64,000 bases of DNA from Cyprinodon diabolis (Eukaryota > Chordata > Actinopteri > Cyprinodontiformes > Cyprinodontidae), in NCBI GenBank assembly GCA_030533445.1, contig CM060070.1, forward strand, positions 20,836,001 through 20,900,000. Reading direction: 5' to 3'. Positions 31,588-43,710 of this stretch are shown here, piece by piece; within the stretch, counting starts at the first letter, position 1; each line of letters starts with the position of its first letter. The position numbers and the translations under genes are program-made. The notes below the pieces were generated by a model. The model searched no databases. It had not been told where the DNA came from and saw only the letters and a list, made by a program, of their open reading frames with translations.

Positions 31588-31749
31588 ATTTAAAGGAAAT
31601 ACATATAAAGTTACATAAAACCAGAATGATCAGTAGAGTTCACAATATAAAATGAAAAAGAAAATCAAATCTGACCAATAGGATCACTTAAAGTTATACT
31701 TCACAGGAGGAAAATTTAATTAGCATTACCAATGCGAGGGTTGAGAGAG

Positions 31750-32013
31750 CTAGTCTTCCTTTTCGTCCCCTTGAAGTTGAAGCTGTAAATTCGGAGGTTT
31801 CCTTAACGCACCACGGCAGAACAGGAGTTTTTCTCTTTTTTTTTTACCCCTCCCACCAGCGTAGCGCTCCAGTCTTCAGTCTCACTACGGTGAGTCAACC
31901 CAGCAGCTCCCTGGGAGCGCTTCTCTGAATTCCTCATCTGTCAGATGGTTTGAGCTGTGGACATAACTCTGGTGTAAAGAAAACCTCCATGCAGCTTCCG
32001 TTCTGATCAACAC
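31750..32013 (+). promoter_or_regulatory. Possible promoter and non-coding first exon
   Basis: A GC-richer island in AT-rich DNA has two donor-like sites, ACG|GTGAGT at 31,890 and CAC|GTAAGT at 32,013. There is no good ATG frame. It lies 10 kb upstream of the signal-peptide exon at 42,259 on the same strand, whose first 13 bases are untranslated and therefore need an upstream exon. This makes it the best visible candidate for a 5' UTR exon of the receptor gene. The link is an inference. Confidence 0.35.
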
Positions 32014-32512
32014 GTAAGTAAGAACCCAGACCATTTAACATTTAATGACAAAATATGTGTGTCGCCTTCTTGCTGTTTCTTTACAGGCTTTCCTATTTCC
32101 CAATCTTTATACATCGTATACTGCTTAATTTTCCAAAACCTTAAAGAAAAGATTTTTAATGGAAGTGTTGTTCCACAGCTTGACATTTAGTTGAACTGTG
32201 GGTGCAGTTTAGAGGTGTTAAAGTTAGGATATAAATAATTTCCTCTTATGATTGAATGAGAGGAGTAGCTGTAAACACCCCTCCTCATTTACATAATGAG
32301 GCCGAAATGCATAAAGAAATGTAAAAACGACAGGCAGAAATAAATAGCATTGAAGAAATAAACAGGGTAAAAAAAATACAAAGGAAAAATAAAACAGACA
32401 AAAATGTTATACCATGCACATAAATAAACACTTAAAAATAAGTGATTAATAAATTAAATTGAAGATTATTACGGACAATAAATAGATAAATAAATAAGGT
32501 TATTATTACAAA

Positions 32513-32700
32513 GGTAAATAAATAAAGAAGCTAATTAAAAGAGATATATACATTTATTTCCCACTGTATAATTTAATTTCTACCTACATCTATTTGTTTA
32601 TTCTATTTTTGGTAGCAATTAATTGTATGCTTATTTATTTATTGAGCTTTTTTTTTATTTCTGTATGTTTTTTTAAATATGGTAGAGCTGGTCCTCCATA
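32513..32700. repeat. Dispersed repeat, copy 2 (partner at 23,165-23,355)
   Basis: It shares ordered words with copy 1, including AATAAAGAAGCTAATTAA, CCCACTGTATAATTTAATTT and GGTAGAGCTGGTCCTCCATA. The upstream 200 bp are rich in AATAAATA and may belong to the same element. Confidence 0.7.
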
Positions 32701-35700
32701 TAGCTGAACTACTTGTTTAAGGGAAAAAAAAGAAGTTTTTCCAGGGTGGCAAGCACAGACCTGCCAACATTTGGACACACAGGCTTCAGGGAAGAGTAGC
32801 AGTACAGAAATAAAGACGTAGAAGTTGGAAAAACGGTTAATGTTTTTAACCGTTAAGTAGAAGGGAAAAATCTGTGAGCATTTTTCTGCCTGACTAAAGG
32901 GCAGGTAACTAAATGTTTCACATCGCAACTCACGTTATATTTTAATTGGATTGTAAATTATTTAATGTTTTTAAAACACTAAGTTTTCATCTTTTAAGGA
33001 TCAAGAAATCTAAAATGATCAAAAATATGCAAACACTTCACTTTAGTATCGATACCATGCCCAATTAGTATTTTTTCCAGATATAGTGTTGGAGTATCGA
33101 TAAGTTTGAGTATCAATATTTTTGAATAGCCTATTATATTGTGACTAAATATATATATGAAAAGAGAGTGAAAAAGACGGGGAGAGAATGTAAACATTTA
33201 GGTTTTTTATAATATATAAAGTAAATATAAAACTTTAGATATCAGCCTCTAGTTGAGACATGTAACTAGTGGTGCATGTTTCTGGTTAGCTTTTAAAGAA
33301 CGTTGACTCTATGCCACTGCAATGCAATTTACGTTTTTTTCTCATATACAGCATTTCTAATTGTCTTGCCACTGAAATGTGCTTTATAAATAAATTTGCC
33401 TCATCTTGCCATTCCAAGGATATCCTATTTATTTGAGAGATTGTGTGCCAATAAGCTGGATCTTCTTTTCTCCAAAAGAAAAAGGCATCAAAGTACATTT
33501 GGTTATATACCTGATGTTGTTCTCTGTTTGAAAAACATCACAATCAAGCCTTTTTTTAATCATTCTACACTATCAAATAAATAATAAAAGTATGTGTGAT
33601 TAATACTGATATCGTATCAGGTTACTGCCGGTATTATTCAACCCTTAAAGTTCCAATATCGTTATCATATCGGAAAATAAAAAGTAGTATCCCTTGCTTA
33701 AACTTAACCTATTAAAACCCACCCATTTGCCCATTTCTTTCAGCCAATATAAAATAAGTTAAAGACTAGACTCTGCTGCCATTGTTTTTCCAATTATAAT
33801 GATGCCACTGTGTTCAAAGATACATTTTGTAAGGCTTTTGTGAGTTTTTTTTGTTGTGTTTTTGTCCTTTGTTTTCTTTTTATCAGGGAGGCCAGTAAAT
33901 GCGAGGGATGCTAAAGGTTATTGCCAAAGGCTAGACATCTCCACTAAATGAGCCTTTTAACAAACAATTCAGTTTACCTCAAGGAAAACTTCCTGTTATG
34001 TTAATTGTGACATTGTTATGCAGCCTATTTGGCAGTTATTTGTTCCTGTCAAACCTTGGCATTCGGAGTTGTCAGATTAAACCTGTGTGGGAGGTTTTGA
34101 AAATCAGTGAAGGATGTTAATGCCTCTGATATTATTGGTTTGAGAAGGTTGCCTGTTCTGTGCTAAATAATTTATGCATTAAAATATAGTTCCATCTAAT
34201 TAGCACTGTTATGAAAGTCCCAGAGTGGATTTATCTTTTAATAAATCCCATTAACTCAAACTGGTGTAACAGGAACAGTTTATAAACCATTTGAAGGCAC
34301 TTCATAGTTAACATTTACATATGGGATCATACAGTATATCCAATTATAAGGCTAGATATCGACTCTTTAGGTGAAGCTTTATATCCTTATGAGCTTTCAA
34401 TTTTTTTAATTTTAACTTGTATGCTGCATCAGAATCAAAAAGGAAAAGTGCTTTTCAAAAAATAACCACACAATATAATTTCACATTTAACAAGACTTTT
34501 AAAATCATTTCATTTTTGGAAGGACTTCATACAATATAAACTCAGTTTATGAAACATTTATGACGATATTTTGGCAGTACCAACCAATCATTTTTAGTAT
34601 TAATCTTGTGTTCATGTTTCTGATCAATTGATTAAGCTTAAAAAAAGACACTTTTGGTAAATTACATTCCACAGTGAATAAAAAAGACACATTTTTTACC
34701 ACACATTTTAAATGCATTGTAAATGGTTAAAACAATGCTCTAAAATTTTCTATTGTGGAGTTTATGATGGAGAGTATTTACAGACATTACGGATTATTCC
34801 TGTTAAATACAAAATACAGTTTGCTGTTTTGTTTTTAATACTGCTACTAATAATAATGGATTTTATTTGCAATGCACTTTACAGTACATTTAAAACAAAT
34901 AGCAAGTTACATGGCTTACTACAAGAATCAGATCACAGCAACAAGTTCCTTTTTATTTTTTAATGTAAGTTGACCTGAAAAAACATGAAAAAAAAATTTC
35001 ATGAGATGTGTAGTATTTTAGATGTGAGAGTCCTGATGAAGCATTACACTTTTTCAACATTTTTTACATTAAGAAAATAACCATATAATAAATAAATATC
35101 CTATTCAGTACATGTTATTTGTTTACACTTTAACTGTATATAAACCCTACAAATAAAATATATTGGGTATAGTAAATACAAGAGTGTATAAAATTACTTT
35201 AACCATTTATAAGTGTCATTTGGAATATTAACCACAAAAAATAGGTTCAAAACGGTTCTCTCCGGCTGCCCTGCAAAAAACTTTAATATTTTGGGCCGCT
35301 GCAAATTCTTAATAGTGATTTTTTAAAACTGGATTTGGAGAGTGTATCACACCAATAAAGCTTGCAAGGGTCCAGTGTTGGGCTGGAGTAAATTTGAAGT
35401 TAGAACGGCCCAAAACAAACTAAAAATAAAATAAATTTATTCCATATTTCTTAGTTTTTCAATATATTTGATCTAGTATAGCAATGAAAAATGACTTGTT
35501 CTCCATATCTCTAGATTATGCAATGTAATCAGATTTGAATCGATTCACAGTTTATATTGGATTTTTATTTTATGTCCTACCTAGATTTTCATGTGAGCTG
35601 AGAATGTGCGAGCTGTGCATGATTGTGCAAGCCCATAGCTTAGAGGCAACACTGCCCCCCTGATACACGGGAAAAAAAGGACCATAGAGAAAAAACAAAG

Positions 35701-36784
35701 AAAGTCAAAATAAATGGAAAACTGCTTATCTCTAGATAATCTACACATCCATTTAAATGTAACACGTTCAAGTTAAGACACCCTTAGGTTTAAGTACGGC
35801 TGGTGTTTTAACAACATAAAAACGTGGAAAACAACACTTACAGAAGGAAAAATATACATGTTAGAACAGAGACTAACAACTTCCAGTGAAATTTTTTTAC
35901 GTCTTTGTTGATCATTTTAAGACATTGCTAGAGGTGAGCAACCAGTTATCACTCTCAAATAAGTGAAGTCTTTCAAAATATATAACTGAAGTAAAAGTAA
36001 AACATATAGTGTAGTAAAAGTATCATCTAAATAAAAATATCATAAATATATAATATATAATCATATATATAAAGTATCATAAGTATAGTGTGTTCACAGT
36101 GTATGCAACTAGTTATTACACACCTCTGATGGTTTTGGAGTCAGGACTGTAACCACAATATTTAAAGAGGAGCTGAGAGTATTTTAATTTATTTGGAGGA
36201 AATTACATATTTTGTATGATAGAAATAAGAAATGCATCTTTTTGCGACGCAATTTGATGTCACATTTTAAAGTACGATTCTAAGACACTATTTTTTGAAG
36301 CTTGATCAGAAGAAGAGAAAGGGCACTGTCCTCTTTCATGATCCTGAAGACATTTTATGCCTAAAACTTTTATTTCAAGGAAAAGAAATCAGTTAAAAAA
36401 TAAGACAAAAGACATAACATTTGAATAGTTTCATTTCAGTTTAAGAAACAAAATGTGCCACTGGAATTAATTTTTTCTCCTGATGCTGACCTCCTTGGAC
36501 ACCTCTGCCATAGTGGTAATATTAATGTTTAGAATATTTTTGTAGAGTTTTGATAAAGAACAAAATATATGATTTTTTCTGTGAGTAGAGAAAGTTCTGT
36601 AAGCTGTTATTTTAGCAGATGGTGGACCATGTGGAAAATGAAAGCCTTCTTTCACTATTTATAAACAATTGATAACAAAACAGAACATTAACTAACTAGC
36701 AGCGTCTCCATGGAACCAGAGATACGGTGCGAAAGAGTGACACTGTTGTTTCAAACATTTACCAAACAGTGTTCTATCTATCCT
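32701..36784. other. Long AT-rich stretch, probably intronic
   Basis: No supported exon. Old repeat-like words are present (ATCGATACC near 33,045, GTGCTTTATAAATAAATTT near 33,380, AAGTAAAAGTAAAAC near 35,985), but none could be paired or bounded. If the receptor gene starts near 32.0 kb, this is its first intron. Confidence 0.4.
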
Positions 36785-36870
36785 CTCCTCTCGCCCTTGA
36801 CAGCTGGAGATAGACACCAGCACCCCTTGCGCTTTGGATAAGCATGACGGAAAATGGATGGATGGATGTA
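36785..36870 (+). mobile_element. SINE/LINE tail fragment ending in (GGAT)n
   Basis: CAGCACCCCTTGCGCTTTGG, then GATAAGCATGACGGAAAATGG and GGATGGATG, resembles the 3' end of the SINE family at 5,564-5,897 (read on its element strand). Only the tail is present. Confidence 0.5.
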
Positions 36871-37829
36871 TGTTCTATCCATAATCTAAACATGAATTTC
36901 TGTCCAGATTTGTTATGTTTTTCCAGTTTTCTTAGGTTAGTGATCCTCTAAATAATCTTTGTTGACTAATTAGTAAACAAAGTTATTCTTCTTTTATGTC
37001 AACAGATCTATCAAGAAAGACAGAGGTTTTTGTAACACCAAAGTTCAGCACTTGCTGAACAAGATGATCTGCACATGATTATCTAATAATAACATCTGGT
37101 CTGAAAACAGACATATGGGTCTTAGTTCATTACTGTTTCCATTGCTATATTGCTTGTTTTGGTCAACTCTTTCAAATAAATAGGAAGATTGTGGCTGCTG
37201 ACTTAAAGTATAAGAAGCTTCATATGGATATAGACTCTACATAAACTTTGTTTATCCTTATTTAGAAAAAAACATACAGAATCGGTCTGCATTTATAAAG
37301 TTAGGAGTAAAATTTAACATTTTTTCTAAGTTTTTCTAAGAGTAGGGGGTATTGTGTTGAGTTTAAGGTTGGTTTAATGGAGGCAAAAACGGCAGCAGGC
37401 CTTAATCTGCGTAACAGAAATCTGGCCCAGATTGATACCCTGTTTTTCTGATTCAGGCTGTCAATCAGATCTCAATCCCACCGTCAGTCAGACACGAAGA
37501 CCTTGGGTTGTGTATTTTCCCCATCTATCTCAACCCAATTTCCTGTCCAGCTGCAATGAAAAAAAAAAGGCTTCTGTGCCACACAACTAAAATCAAATTG
37601 GTATACCAACAATGGCAGTGTAATGTTTCATAACGACATACTGTGGCTAGCATTTTTATAGCAATCCAACTGAGTGGTGCCCATTTGAATGCATTGAATG
37701 TACACAGCTAGAGCAGTCAAAAAAGGTTTAATTGCAGCGAACTGGACTTTCGCTCAGTTTTTCTAAACCGTTTCAACACCTGTTCATGAGTCCTTGTCAG
37801 TTTTGTTTGTTCGCACAAGAGCAAACTGT

Positions 37830-38470
37830 AGTTGAAGCTACAAAACCATACTTGCCTCACTTTGTTTTTTGGCATTGTTCAGTGCAGCAAGGACTATTTG
37901 GAGTCCTATATTGGAGAAACCAAACAACTACACAAGCAAATCCTGCAGAACAAGAGAGCCAGCAGCTCTGGGAAAAAGTTAGCGGTGCACTTTACCTCAA
38001 AAAACAAAGGACAGGAGCTGTGATGATCAAAGTGTTCAGATTTTGGACAGAGAGGACAGATGGTTTGAAAGGGGGAAGAAAGACAACACTTGTCATGATT
38101 CAAATAGCTAACACAAAACTCATAGAAAACAAAAGGCCGCAACAACCCCGGAGAATGACAAGTGGGTTGTTGATTTGCATCTGACTGTGCTCAGGAGGAT
38201 TGGCCTCAGTGGTGCTTAAAAACATCACATTAAACACTACAGATTTCTTTAGTGCGAGCCAACAGAATTTACAAAGACATAGTTGACAGTTGGATGGGTG
38301 TCGAAACACCTTGAGAAAAGCTGAGTGAAAGTCTGGTGGCTTCTGACCTAAGGCTGTTTTCTAGTTGACTTTGGAAAGTTTAGCACAGACATCTGGATTT
38401 AAAGTTTTCTAGAAGACGTTTCGCCTCTAATCCAAGAGGCTTCCTCGGTTCTAACTGATGATGGGTAGCA
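37830..38470 (+). mobile_element. Penelope-like element relic with GIY-YIG nuclease
   Basis: From about 37,880 the frame reads CSKDYLESYIGETKQLHKQ, the YIGET motif of the GIY-YIG endonuclease of Penelope-like retroelements, then RASSSGKKLAVH. After a frameshift near 38,018 the frame DDQSVQILDREDRWFERG (18 residues, to about 38,078) continues the domain. Downstream, GAAGACGTTTCGCCTCTAATC and CCAAGAGGCTTCCTCGGTTCT (38,412-38,452) match a phrase typical of the repeat ends of fish Penelope elements. No RT domain remains. The element lies in the putative first intron of the receptor gene. Confidence 0.75.
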
Positions 38471-38548
38471 CTGAGAATAGTATACTGTAGGCGTAACAAA
38501 AAAAAATAGGGGAATAAAACAAAACAAAAACAAAAGGTGGATTTCACG

Positions 38549-39515
38549 TAGGGCTGGGCGATATAGAAAAAAAGCTTATCGATAAAAAAAAATGCATATT
38601 GATCGATATCGATAATTATTGAAAAGATTTGAAACCATATTTTATGTGCAGCTCTGCCTGGACATTTTAATAATATTGCTAAATGATTTAATTTTAATAA
38701 AAAACACAAACACAGACTTTGAATTAAATCTTTATTTAACCAACTTTTTTAACCATAACAGAATTGTTTTAAAGAAAAATAACTTAAGAGACCTGGGTTA
38801 TGTTATTAAATACTGACTAAGAATAAACTAAAGTGACCAGAAAAGTGGGGGGGCAAATAACTAAATGCCCCCCCACCGCCGCCGCCGCCCCCGTTTCCTG
38901 CTTTAACCTGAGTTATTACTTTGAAGTTGCTGGCCCCTCAGCATTTTTCTCTCAATTGTTAGAACTACGTGGGAAACTGCCCAGAACTGAAAATATATAT
39001 ATATTTTCCCGAAATTCCCGAAGATTCCTCGGAGGAGAGCCGCGCCGGGGCCTACACAGCTCGTACTCCTGCGGGTGTGAGCGGCTGAGATGATAAAAAA
39101 AAAAAAAGAAGTTGGTTGTGTTATCAGACTTGGTTTTCACTGGTTCCCGACACATTTTACAGATGACTGTGGTTTGTTTTTTGTCCGACTTGCCATGACC
39201 GAAATACTGCCAAACTGCCGAACTACAAAAACCCTTCTTTGAAACAATTTCCTCCGCCTCTCCTTGCTGCGACATCTTCATGTACTCTGTGTTGTGGTTT
39301 GAGAGGGCGGCGCTTTGTGACGCCATGCCTGGGTCCGCGATTGTGATTGGTTGGGAGGAAGCAGTGACTAGCATAAACCTACATGCTAGGCTACAATGAG
39401 AAGGAAGGAAAACTGCGTTTCTTTTTTATCGAACTTTTATCGACATTCTTTTTTTCTATTGCGCCACACGTCTATCGATCGATATTTATCGTTATTGAAT
39501 TATCGCCCAGCCCTA
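38549..39515 (-). mobile_element. hAT element with residual BED-finger exon
   Basis: The ends are perfect inverted repeats, TAGGGCTGGGCGATA at 38,549 and its complement ending at 39,515. A perfect 8-bp duplication ATTTCACG flanks them (38,541-38,548 and 39,516-39,523). ATCGAT-rich subterminal DNA lies at both ends. The catalytic transposase is gone, but its N-terminal BED zinc-finger frame remains on the minus strand. Confidence 0.9.
38952..39374 (-). pseudogene. BED-type zinc finger of hAT transposase (ZBED-like)
   Basis: 140 residues from the ATG at 39,374. The BED pattern is visible: aromatic SAVWQYFG, then CKMC (C-x2-C), then HLSRSH (H-x4-H) about 25 residues on. An F homopolymer from a poly-T run sits in the loop between them. 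BED fingers bind DNA at the amino end of hAT transposases. The RNase-H-fold catalytic part and the dimerisation domain are missing, so this is a deletion derivative. The frame runs on past the finger into element DNA without meaning. Confidence 0.75.
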
Positions 39516-40004
39516 ATTTCACGTCCCGTTCCCTCAACTGAAATTTTGAAGCTAGACATAACCTGGAAGACTGAGATTCTTCACAGATATGTGTTGAAGT
39601 TGAAAGTTTCTCACTTAAAGCAGAATTCTTTGCTTTAATTGTAAATGCCATCTTTTCCTCAGAGATATTTCTCAAGTCCATGTTACTAATTGGACCATAC
39701 CTTGAAAAAAATGTGTATTTGTTCCTGGAAATATTACAGTATCTAGGTTTTTAGGCACAATTTAAGGAAAATGTCCTCTAATTGCCTTTACTTTAAAATT
39801 AAACCTTTTATTTAATGTTTTAAAATTAATTTGTAAATTTATATCCGTCAAAAGACAAGTAAATTTAATCATTAACAAATGATTAACAAAACTAAATAAG
39901 TTCCCAACTTAACAGAAGCAATTAATATGTACTTGGATATTTGGTGCTTTTTTCATTACCTGCCCATGTTTAGGTCAGAAATATATAAATTATTGTTAAA
40001 TTAT

Positions 40005-40185
40005 CAGCTGTATAGTGCCACAGTTTGTAGCACTGTTGCCGTGCAGCAAGCAGGTTCTTGGTTTGATTGTCTGTCCAGGGTATTTCTCTATGGAGTTCAC
40101 ATGTTCTCCCCATTCATACGTGGGTCCAAAAACATGATTTGGTTAATTGGCTTCTCTAGATTCTTATCAACTAAACTACATCTTT
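40005..40185 (+). mobile_element. Degraded SINE, relative of the 5.6-kb copy
   Basis: TAGCACTGTTGCCGTGCAGCAAGCAGGTTCTTGG (key parts TAGCACTGTTGCC and GCAGCAAG-AGGTTC), ATGGAGTTCACATGTTC, GTCCAAAAACATGATTTGG and TTAATTGGCTTCTCTAGATTC follow the same order as the minus-strand SINE at 5,897-5,564. The GGAT tail is missing. Confidence 0.65.
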
Positions 40186-42258
40186 AGTTGGTGAGAGAAA
40201 TTTGGCTGTAAAATTTACAGTAGTTTGTTAAATCCACTCTTCTTAGTAAGTAAAACCAACTTAGATTCTATTAAGTGAGATTAACAAAGAATTTCTAAGT
40301 TACTTAGCTTTTTCTAAGTAAATGGTAGTCCACATTTTTTTTCAGTATACTTTCAGCTGTAAACAATTGGTATTATCCTTTGAACAATATGCAGGAGGTG
40401 ACAACTGGGGAATTAACAGGAAGATACAATGTCCAAAGCAGTGGTTGTCCTTTGTTCTAAATTGCACTGAGCTAATAGCTGTTATTTGATAGTTTGTTTA
40501 TTATTTGATTTATTGAACCTTATTCATACAGCTTTTTGAATAAATAAGGATGATAGTCTTTTTTTGAGCTAATTTCTATTTGAAATTTATGTTGCTGCTA
40601 TTATCGCCACAGCCTCCCCCCAAAGGCTATTTGCATAACAATGAATCTGTAAATGTGAAACACTAATCAAAATTATAATGTTAAAACACAACTGGAAATT
40701 ACTCGTGACCACTTTCTCATAGATTTACGCTATGATTTTTTCTTAATTTTTTTTTTTTTGATAGCATGTGAATCACACAGCTTATGGAGGTCAGTTGGCC
40801 TCTTAGCTACTGAAGAACATCAATTCTGACTGCATTTGAATAAAATGCCTAATTGTACGACTTGCTGACAGGATGTCTTTTTGTTTGTGAACTAGTTAGA
40901 TGATAAAAGTAAAGCAAAACAAATGAAAGACATATTACCCTGAACAAAATGGGATTCTAACAGTGTATGTACAGTAATTGGAAACAGTAATTGATGTGCT
41001 GACAGTAACACTCAACAGTGTTGTTGAGTTCTTTCAGTGCAGCACCATAGACGGGTAATGCTAAGACATCTCTTTTTGCAAACAGATGCAGCCTAAAGCA
41101 ACTTAATATCTCTTACCCCTCGGTTTCACCTGAGGTGGAAGCAGCGGCTGCGTGCCAGGGTGCGGCTCTCCTGGTAAAATGATGTCATGGCTGATAAAAG
41201 CAATTCTAGTACACCAGATCGTTTCCAATGAAAGCGCTGTGACGTGTTTCTGAAGCATTAAAAAACAGTGGCTGTTGGCCGCTTTTCTAACTCGCTTGTC
41301 TGTTCTATTCATGTAGCTTCCTGCTTCAGATCCACTTCAATCTAGAGCCAAGCAGATTGTTCAGGCAAGAAATCAGTTCATAAAAAGCAAAGTGGATCCG
41401 ATCGAGTTTACAAGTAAAAGAGATGTGCAATATTTAGATTGTATTTTCTGGACTTTTATATAATAAAAACATTTGTTCATAGAGTTAATTGGCAGCACTA
41501 AAAAAGTAAGATCATTAAATTGAAACGGTTACTAAGAAATACTAATTATTTAAATTCACTAACCTGTGATGGTAAAGCAACATGAATGGTGAATACAGTA
41601 GATAAAGAACAGGAACGGGAGACCCTGGTGGGCTGGTTAAACCATTGACTGGTTCTTTTGTTCTAATTTAATCATACACCTTCATAACTACAATGATGCA
41701 ATCCTGATCTGATCTGGTCTAACTGGAAACACTCCCGGCAGAAAAAAAGTGTCTGAGAGCTTTTGTTAAATTCCACTGCAGCACATAAAAGCCGATCCAC
41801 TTCATGATCAACCAAGGGGTTAAAAAATATTTAACTAATGTAATTTTCTGGCACACACACCGACACCAGAAGACAAACAGGCTTTAGTTTGAAAAGATAG
41901 TAATCATGAGCTGTTGCAGTTGCATAAACATTTAAACAAATGAATCATTGCAACACCTAAGGAATTTGTTTTTGTGAATATCCTGGTAGATTGGTGATCA
42001 TGTTGACAAAGCTGGCTGCCTCTGTTTTCCTGTTGAGACCTATTCTTGAGTAGTAACTCATCTATCAGAGGCTAAATTGCCTTTCAAAATCTTTGTTTTT
42101 CCTTCTTAAAGAAGGAATTGTTACATTTTCAATTTTTTATTTACTTAATTCAACTTTTACATCTGGCTTTGTTACTCTACATTACATTTCAGTTTATTTG
42201 TGTTCTTTCTTGTATTTTTAAACTTTCTGATCCTTACTGCTTGTTTGCATAATTGCAG
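40186..42258. other. AT-rich stretch, probably intronic
   Basis: No supported exon or named repeat. It leads into the acceptor of the signal-peptide exon. Confidence 0.4.
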
Positions 42259-42311
42259 GACTTGGTCCATAATGTTGAAAGTCCAGGCTCAAGTGCTCCT
42301 GGTGCTGCAAG
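42259..42311 (+). CDS. lepr: Receptor exon with start codon and signal peptide
   Basis: After the acceptor TTTGCATAATTGCAG the exon has 13 untranslated bases, then the ATG at 42,272 and 13 codons (MLKVQAQVLLVLQ). It ends at donor G|GTGAGT (42,312) in phase 1. The hydrophobic VLLVL run continued by the next exon (AVYCLEPG) forms a secretion signal. Joined in phase to 43,510, it starts a class I cytokine receptor ectodomain, most likely the leptin receptor. The start choice is supported by the splice phase and the lack of an earlier in-frame ATG in the exon. Confidence 0.6.
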
Positions 42312-42404
42312 GTGAGTTTTGCAGTACAGTTTCTAAGTGAAATAAAACCCATTGTATTGATCAGACCAAATCAGAATAGGCTGTTCAACATTTTTTAAAT
42401 TTGA

Positions 42405-42560
42405 TCTAATATTGAGAGGTGAGCATAGATATTTTAAAAAAATCTAGATTAATCTAATATTGAGAGGTGAGCATAGATTAATTTTTAAATCTAGATAAAT
42501 CTAATATTGAGAGGTGAGCATAGATTATTTTTTTAAAATCTAGATTAATCTCACTCTAAT
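42405..42560. repeat. Three tandem copies of a roughly 60-bp intronic unit
   Basis: TCTAATATTGAGAGGTGAGC followed by ATAGAT and an AT-rich ATTTTTAAATCTAGA spacer is repeated three times with small indels. It lies 100 bp after the signal-peptide exon donor. TCTAGATTAATC words near its end form partial palindromes. Confidence 0.85.
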
Positions 42561-43164
42561 CTTGGAATTAATCTAGATTAAAATGCTCATTTGAATCCTG
42601 CCAAAGGGATTCATAAATCAGAATAAGAATAACTTTATTAATCCCTTTTGGAAATTTTTGTTGTTGCAGTGCAACCATTCACAGAAAAGGGAAAAATAAG
42701 ATTGTAAGAAACGAAGCAAACAATTCAGAATTATGTTTTATGCTAATGCTGTGATTTTATATTGGGCAGTCAAATGAATTATTGTGTCAGGTTATTTATT
42801 GTGTAGAAGTGCAAAGCTGCTAGATGCACATCATAAATTACTTATAGCAGTAATCATAATTTTTATTGGGAAATATTTTTTAGAAACAAAAGTTATGATT
42901 TTAATTTAATTTATTATTTACTTATAAATGTTTTTGTTGTTGTCTGTCGCATAGAATTGTGTATACTGAGAAGTTCATGGGGTACCATTGCGTTTTCAAT
43001 GCTCTGTAACAATACAGTATACTGTAAAAAATTGAAAAAATAGACTAGAGCCGATAGACTAGATCGCAAATATTACCTGAAAGTGACAGATGACAGAGAC
43101 AGATGACAGAATCTTCATAAAAAAGGAATAATGTATCAGAAATCTTTTTTATACTTTTTATCGA

Positions 43165-43400
43165 AACATTATCGACTGCAAAGGTGGTGTATATATTGGG
43201 AGACTGCCAGGCTAATCAGCAGATCGGGAGCAGGTGTGAGCAACACAAACTAGGAGAAGCCAAAGAGAAAGGAAAACAAACAAAAGGAGGCAACAGAGGG
43301 TAAAATAAAGAACTTGGAACTGGTAGAAATAAACTACAAGACACAGAACACAGAGAAACTAAAAATAAACCCAAGCCGAGGGCAGAACCCTGACAGATTG
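43165..43400 (-). mobile_element. Fragment of an LTR-like interspersed repeat
   Basis: On the minus strand it begins TGTCAGGGTTCTGCCCTCGG and continues with T-rich TTTCTCTGTGTTCTGTGTC. Further on come CACACCTGCTCCCGATCTGC and an ATTGGG-type TATATAC box before 43,165. The layout resembles the U3 part of a fish LTR or its solo derivative. Boundaries and duplication are unclear. Confidence 0.35.
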
Positions 43401-43509
43401 ACAGATAGACTACAATACCTTCTCTCTTTTAAAATATAAAAAGCTTCTGTTTAATACTTTTATTCTAACTTTTGACCCTATTTATATTCTCTTCTCTCCC
43501 TGTGCTTAG

Positions 43510-43710
43510 CTGTTTATTGTTTGGAACCTGGAGTTCCCTTTTATTCACGTGCAATGGACCTCCCATGGCAGGATGAGCTGTGCTGTGACTCGCCCTCTGC
43601 TAATGTTCTAGTAAAGACAGGGACTAATGAGTCTGATTTCAATCTCCCACACCCTTTAAGCTGTATTTTTAGGAGCTCCACTGAATCATCACCTCCAAAG
43701 CATCCAGGTG
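43510..43710 (+). CDS. lepr: Leptin-receptor-like exon, N-terminal domain
   Basis: Acceptor TGTGCTTAG, phase 1 in. It encodes about 67 residues containing DLPWQDELCCDSPSAN. This aligns in position with the N-terminal PW-x-x-x-LxC segment of mammalian leptin receptors, in the domain before the first cytokine-receptor module. An N-E-S sequon and a C-x-F pair (LSCIF) follow. The donor is GTG|GTAAGT at 43,711; an alternative GT four bases earlier keeps the same phase class. The leptin receptor is a single-pass JAK/STAT-coupled receptor for leptin at the cell surface. Family membership is from motif resemblance, not a search. Confidence 0.6.

Noticed and set aside
33010..33690. ATCGATACC-rich region as a hAT element
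   Set aside because: I could not match terminal inverted repeats or an 8-bp duplication. It is possibly very old, but unsupported.
37732..38184. 150-codon frame in the Penelope region
   Set aside because: It overlaps the GIY-YIG frame in another phase. The conserved motifs lie in the other frames.
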